Shown here piece after piece: positions 1 to 8,115 of a DNA stretch of 8,115 bases. Location of the stretch: NCBI GenBank assembly GCA_002346745.1, contig DEAL01000009.1, positions 127,323 to 135,437 on the forward strand, in the 5' to 3' direction. The notes beneath the pieces are model-generated. The model saw only the letters and a program-made list of their open reading frames with translations. It had not been told where the DNA came from and did not search any database. The stretch is from Candidatus Neomicrothrix sp. UBA2983. GTDB lineage: Bacteria; Actinomycetota; Acidimicrobiia; Acidimicrobiales; MedAcidi-G1. A program made the translations under genes and the position numbers. Positions within the stretch are counted from its first letter, which is position 1, and every line of letters begins with the position of its first letter.

Positions 1-3657
<3,657 letters not shown>

Positions 3658-3660
3658 GTT

Positions 3661-3667
3661 CTTTCCT
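3661..3667 (-). promoter_or_regulatory. Ribosome binding site of rpoC
   Basis: On the minus strand AGGAAAG ends three bases before the GTG at 3657 (GGA core about six bases away). It supports this GTG as the start. It sits inside the 31-bp rpoB–rpoC spacer, which contains no hairpin plus T-run. Confidence 0.6.
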
Positions 3668-3688
3668 GGTTCTTCGTTCTGGCTGCGG

Positions 3689-7306
<3,618 letters not shown>

Positions 7307-7312
7307 CTAGAA

Positions 7313-7317
7313 CTCCT
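7313..7317 (-). promoter_or_regulatory. Ribosome binding site of rpoB
   Basis: AGGAG on the minus strand, six bases before the GTG at 7306. Together with the TAG at 7307–7309 in the same frame, it fixes the rpoB start. Confidence 0.75.
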
Positions 7318-7410
7318 GGCCAGGGCGATGGGACGAGGGGAACACCGGGCCGCGACGACTCGCCGTCACGAAAACAGGACGACGGGCAGGCGCGAGCACG
7401 GCAACGGGTG

Positions 7411-7439
7411 ATCTTAGGCCCGCGCGCAGGCCAAGGCAA
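7411..7439 (-). promoter_or_regulatory. Putative promoter P2 of rpoBC (proximal)
   Basis: On the minus strand a −35-like TTGCCT (7439–7434) is followed by exactly 17 bp and a −10-like TAAGAT (7416–7411), matching the housekeeping sigma consensus at four of six bases in each box. Transcription would start near 7403–7406, leaving a leader of about 98 bases before rpoB. It is one of the few A/T-bearing spots in a very GC-rich spacer. This is prediction from sequence only. Confidence 0.55.
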
Positions 7440-7455
7440 CCCCCCGGACAGGAGG

Positions 7456-7478
7456 AAAAGCGCGGCCCGGGGACCGCG
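7456..7478 (-). promoter_or_regulatory. GC-rich hairpin followed by CTTTT in the rpoB leader
   Basis: On the minus strand CGCGG (7478–7474) pairs with CCGCG (7465–7461), and a G·U and a C–G pair can extend the stem inward to about seven pairs with a four-base loop. It is followed by C and TTTT (7459–7456). This looks like a short intrinsic terminator or attenuator. However, it begins only two to three bases after the start point predicted for promoter P1, so it may instead be a 5′-terminal mRNA-stabilising hairpin. Promoter P2 lies downstream and its transcripts would not contain it. Confidence 0.45.
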
Positions 7479-7487
7479 TCGACGCGC

Positions 7488-7516
7488 AGCGTAGGGACTG
7501 AGAACCCGAAGGTCAA
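7488..7516 (-). promoter_or_regulatory. Putative promoter P1 of rpoBC (distal)
   Basis: On the minus strand TTGACC (7516–7511, five of six consensus bases) is followed by exactly 17 bp and TACGCT (7493–7488), fitting the actinobacterial TANNNT −10 pattern. Transcription would start at about 7479–7481, giving a leader of roughly 174 bases. The −35 box lies 15 bases beyond the T-run of the rplL terminator, an arrangement expected for a promoter that restarts transcription for rpoBC. This is prediction from sequence only. Confidence 0.6.
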
Positions 7517-7531
7517 CCACCCTCCGGACGC

Positions 7532-7559
7532 AAAAGAGCCCCGGGCGGACTCGGGGCTC
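7532..7559 (-). terminator. Intrinsic terminator or attenuator after rplL
   Basis: On the minus strand a perfect eight-pair stem, GAGCCCCG (7559–7552) with CGGGGCTC (7543–7536), encloses an eight-base loop and is followed at once by TTTT (7535–7532). It lies 40 bases past the rplL stop. The U-run is short and ends in GCG, so termination may be partial, as with the rplL–rpoB attenuator known in E. coli. That would let abundant rplJL transcripts exceed rpoBC transcripts. Confidence 0.8.
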
Positions 7560-7577
7560 CTCCACACACGTTGGCCG

Positions 7578-7593
7578 ACCGGCTCGTGCCGGC
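7578..7593 (-). other. Small stem-loop just after the rplL stop
   Basis: GCCGGC and GCCGGT enclose the loop ACGA on the minus strand, giving five GC pairs plus one G·U. There is no T-run, so it is not a terminator by itself. It might protect the 3′ end of the rplL message or be chance in GC-rich DNA. Confidence 0.3.
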
Positions 7594-7599
7594 CGCGAA

Positions 7600-7980
7600 C
7601 TACGCCAGCTCGACGGTGGCGCCGGCGGCCTCGAGGGCCTCCTTGGCCTTCTCGGCGTCCTCCTTGGAGGCACCCTCCAGGATGGGCTTCGGGGCGTTGT
7701 CGACCAGGTCCTTGGCGTCCTTGAGGCCGAGGTTCGTGAGGGCACGCACCTCCTTGATGACCTGGATCTTCTTGTCGCCGGCGCCGGCGAGGACCACGTC
7801 GAACGAGTCCTTCTCCTCGGCGGCGACCTCGTCGCCACCATCAGCGGGGGCGGCGGCGACTGCGGCGACCGGGGCGGCCGCCGTCACGCCGAACTTCTCC
7901 TCGAAGTCCTTCAGCAGTTCACTCAACTCCAGCACGCTCATCTCGGCGATGGCGTCCAGGATCTCTTCCTTCGTGGCCAT
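7600..7980 (-). CDS. rplL: 50S ribosomal protein L7/L12
   Basis: This is the flexible stalk protein of the large ribosomal subunit. It is present as dimers on L10 and recruits and stimulates translation GTPases. At 126 residues it has the normal family length. The N-terminal dimerisation domain (about 1–32, ending in FEEKFGV) is followed by an alanine/proline/acidic hinge (about 33–59) and the C-terminal factor-binding domain (about 60–126), with the conserved run KIQVIKEVRALTNLGLKDAK and the close ATVELA. The start is taken as the ATG at 7980, because GAGGAGGAG ends five bases before it. A GTG two codons earlier (7986) overlaps that Shine–Dalgarno sequence and is unlikely. The gene starts two bases after the stop of the upstream rplJ, which suggests translational coupling, and it is followed by an intrinsic terminator. 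Confidence 0.98.
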   Translation of the reverse strand: MATKEEILDAIAEMSVLELSELLKDFEEKFGVTAAAPVAAVAAAPADGGDEVAAEEKDSFDVVLAGAGDKKIQVIKEVRALTNLGLKDAKDLVDNAPKPILEGASKEDAEKAKEALEAAGATVELA

Positions 7981-7982
7981 GG

Positions 7983-8115
7983 TCACTCCTCCTCGGTGTC
8001 GTCGGCCTCGGCGGCGTCGGCCACCTGGGTCTCTTCAGCCTCGGCGGCGTCGGCCACCTCGGTCTCTTCAGCCTCGGCGGCGTCGGCCTCGGCGTCGGTC
8101 TCGTCGGCAGCCGCG
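7983..8115 (-). CDS. rplJ: Probable 50S ribosomal protein L10, C-terminal tail only
   Basis: Only the last 43 complete codons and the TGA stop (7983–7985) are in the window. They encode a purely acidic, alanine-rich tail (A, D, E, T, V, Q only), arranged as three 11-residue repeats of the type ADAAEAEETEV and ending in EEE. No L10 domain is visible, so the name rests on position: rplJ directly precedes rplL in nearly all bacteria, the gap here is two bases, and low-complexity acidic C-terminal extensions occur in some actinobacterial L10 proteins. L10 anchors the L12 dimers through a helix that would lie upstream of this tail. The tail's function is unknown. A different upstream gene cannot be excluded from this sequence alone. 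Confidence 0.75.
   Translation of the reverse strand, partial: AAADETDAEADAAEAEETEVADAAEAEETQVADAAEADDTEEE
7986..7994 (-). promoter_or_regulatory. Ribosome binding site of rplL inside the end of rplJ
   Basis: GAGGAGGAG on the minus strand is a strong Shine–Dalgarno sequence five bases before the rplL ATG. The same nine bases encode the final three glutamates of the upstream protein. This favours ATG 7980 over GTG 7986 and fits coupled translation of L10 and L12. Confidence 0.8.
7989..8087 (-). repeat. Three tandem 33-bp repeats in the rplJ tail
   Basis: Units occupy 8087–8055, 8054–8022 and 8021–7989. The first two differ by one base (GAG versus CAG, giving E or Q). The third diverges toward its end (A-D-D-T-E-E instead of A-E-E-T-E-V). 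The 11-codon period keeps the reading frame, so copy number could change without a frameshift. Confidence 0.9.

Noticed and set aside
7307..7567. Minus-strand open frame of 86 codons ending one codon before rpoB, possible leader peptide
   Set aside because: It begins upstream of the rplL terminator and runs through the terminator, both promoters and the hairpin. Its composition is typical of non-coding GC-rich DNA and no ribosome binding site is evident, so the open frame is probably chance.
7981..7986. GTG at 7986 as the rplL start (adds two residues)
   Set aside because: The Shine–Dalgarno sequence would overlap the start codon itself, while ATG 7980 has proper spacing and gives the usual MATKEE-like terminus.

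Overview
The window is the right-hand part of a conserved bacterial translation/transcription cluster, rplJ–rplL–rpoB–rpoC, all on the minus strand, so transcription runs from high to low coordinates. It is G+C-rich (roughly two thirds by eye). Several traits point to an Actinomycetota bacterium: RpoC starts with a GTG-initiated LDVNDFDQLRIGLATA-type N-terminus, carries a glutamate-rich coiled-coil insert, and has a short trigger loop without the large proteobacterial insertion. RpoB also reads like actinobacterial RpoB. The N-terminal parts are clearly not mycobacterial, and a deep-branching class such as Acidimicrobiia is possible; that placement is an inference from memory of the families, not a search result.

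Layout from upstream to downstream. At 8115–7983 lies the C-terminal end of a gene that is almost certainly rplJ (ribosomal protein L10), ending in an acidic alanine/glutamate tail built of 33-bp tandem repeats. Two bases later comes complete rplL (L7/L12, 7980–7600), whose ribosome binding site lies inside the last rplJ codons. The 293-bp rplL–rpoB spacer (7599–7307) is rich in signals: a textbook intrinsic terminator, two promoter-like sequences each with exact 17-bp spacing, a GC-rich hairpin followed by TTTT between them, and the rpoB ribosome binding site. Complete rpoB (7306–3689) and nearly complete rpoC (3657 to the left edge) follow, separated by 31 bp with no terminator.

The genes form the L7/L12 stalk of the ribosome (L10 base plus L12 dimers) and the two catalytic subunits of RNA polymerase. 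The spacer suggests that rplJL and rpoBC are read partly as separate units: a terminator after rplL, then dedicated rpoBC promoters.

The standout observation is in RpoC. The second structural zinc site of β′ (four cysteines in E. coli and M. tuberculosis) retains only one cysteine here: the expected positions read P894, D972, S979 and C982. The N-terminal zinc site (C60, C62, C75, C78) and the catalytic NADFDGD motif are intact. No mobile element, CRISPR array, tRNA or rRNA is visible. The long plus-strand open frames are antisense shadows of rpoB and rpoC.
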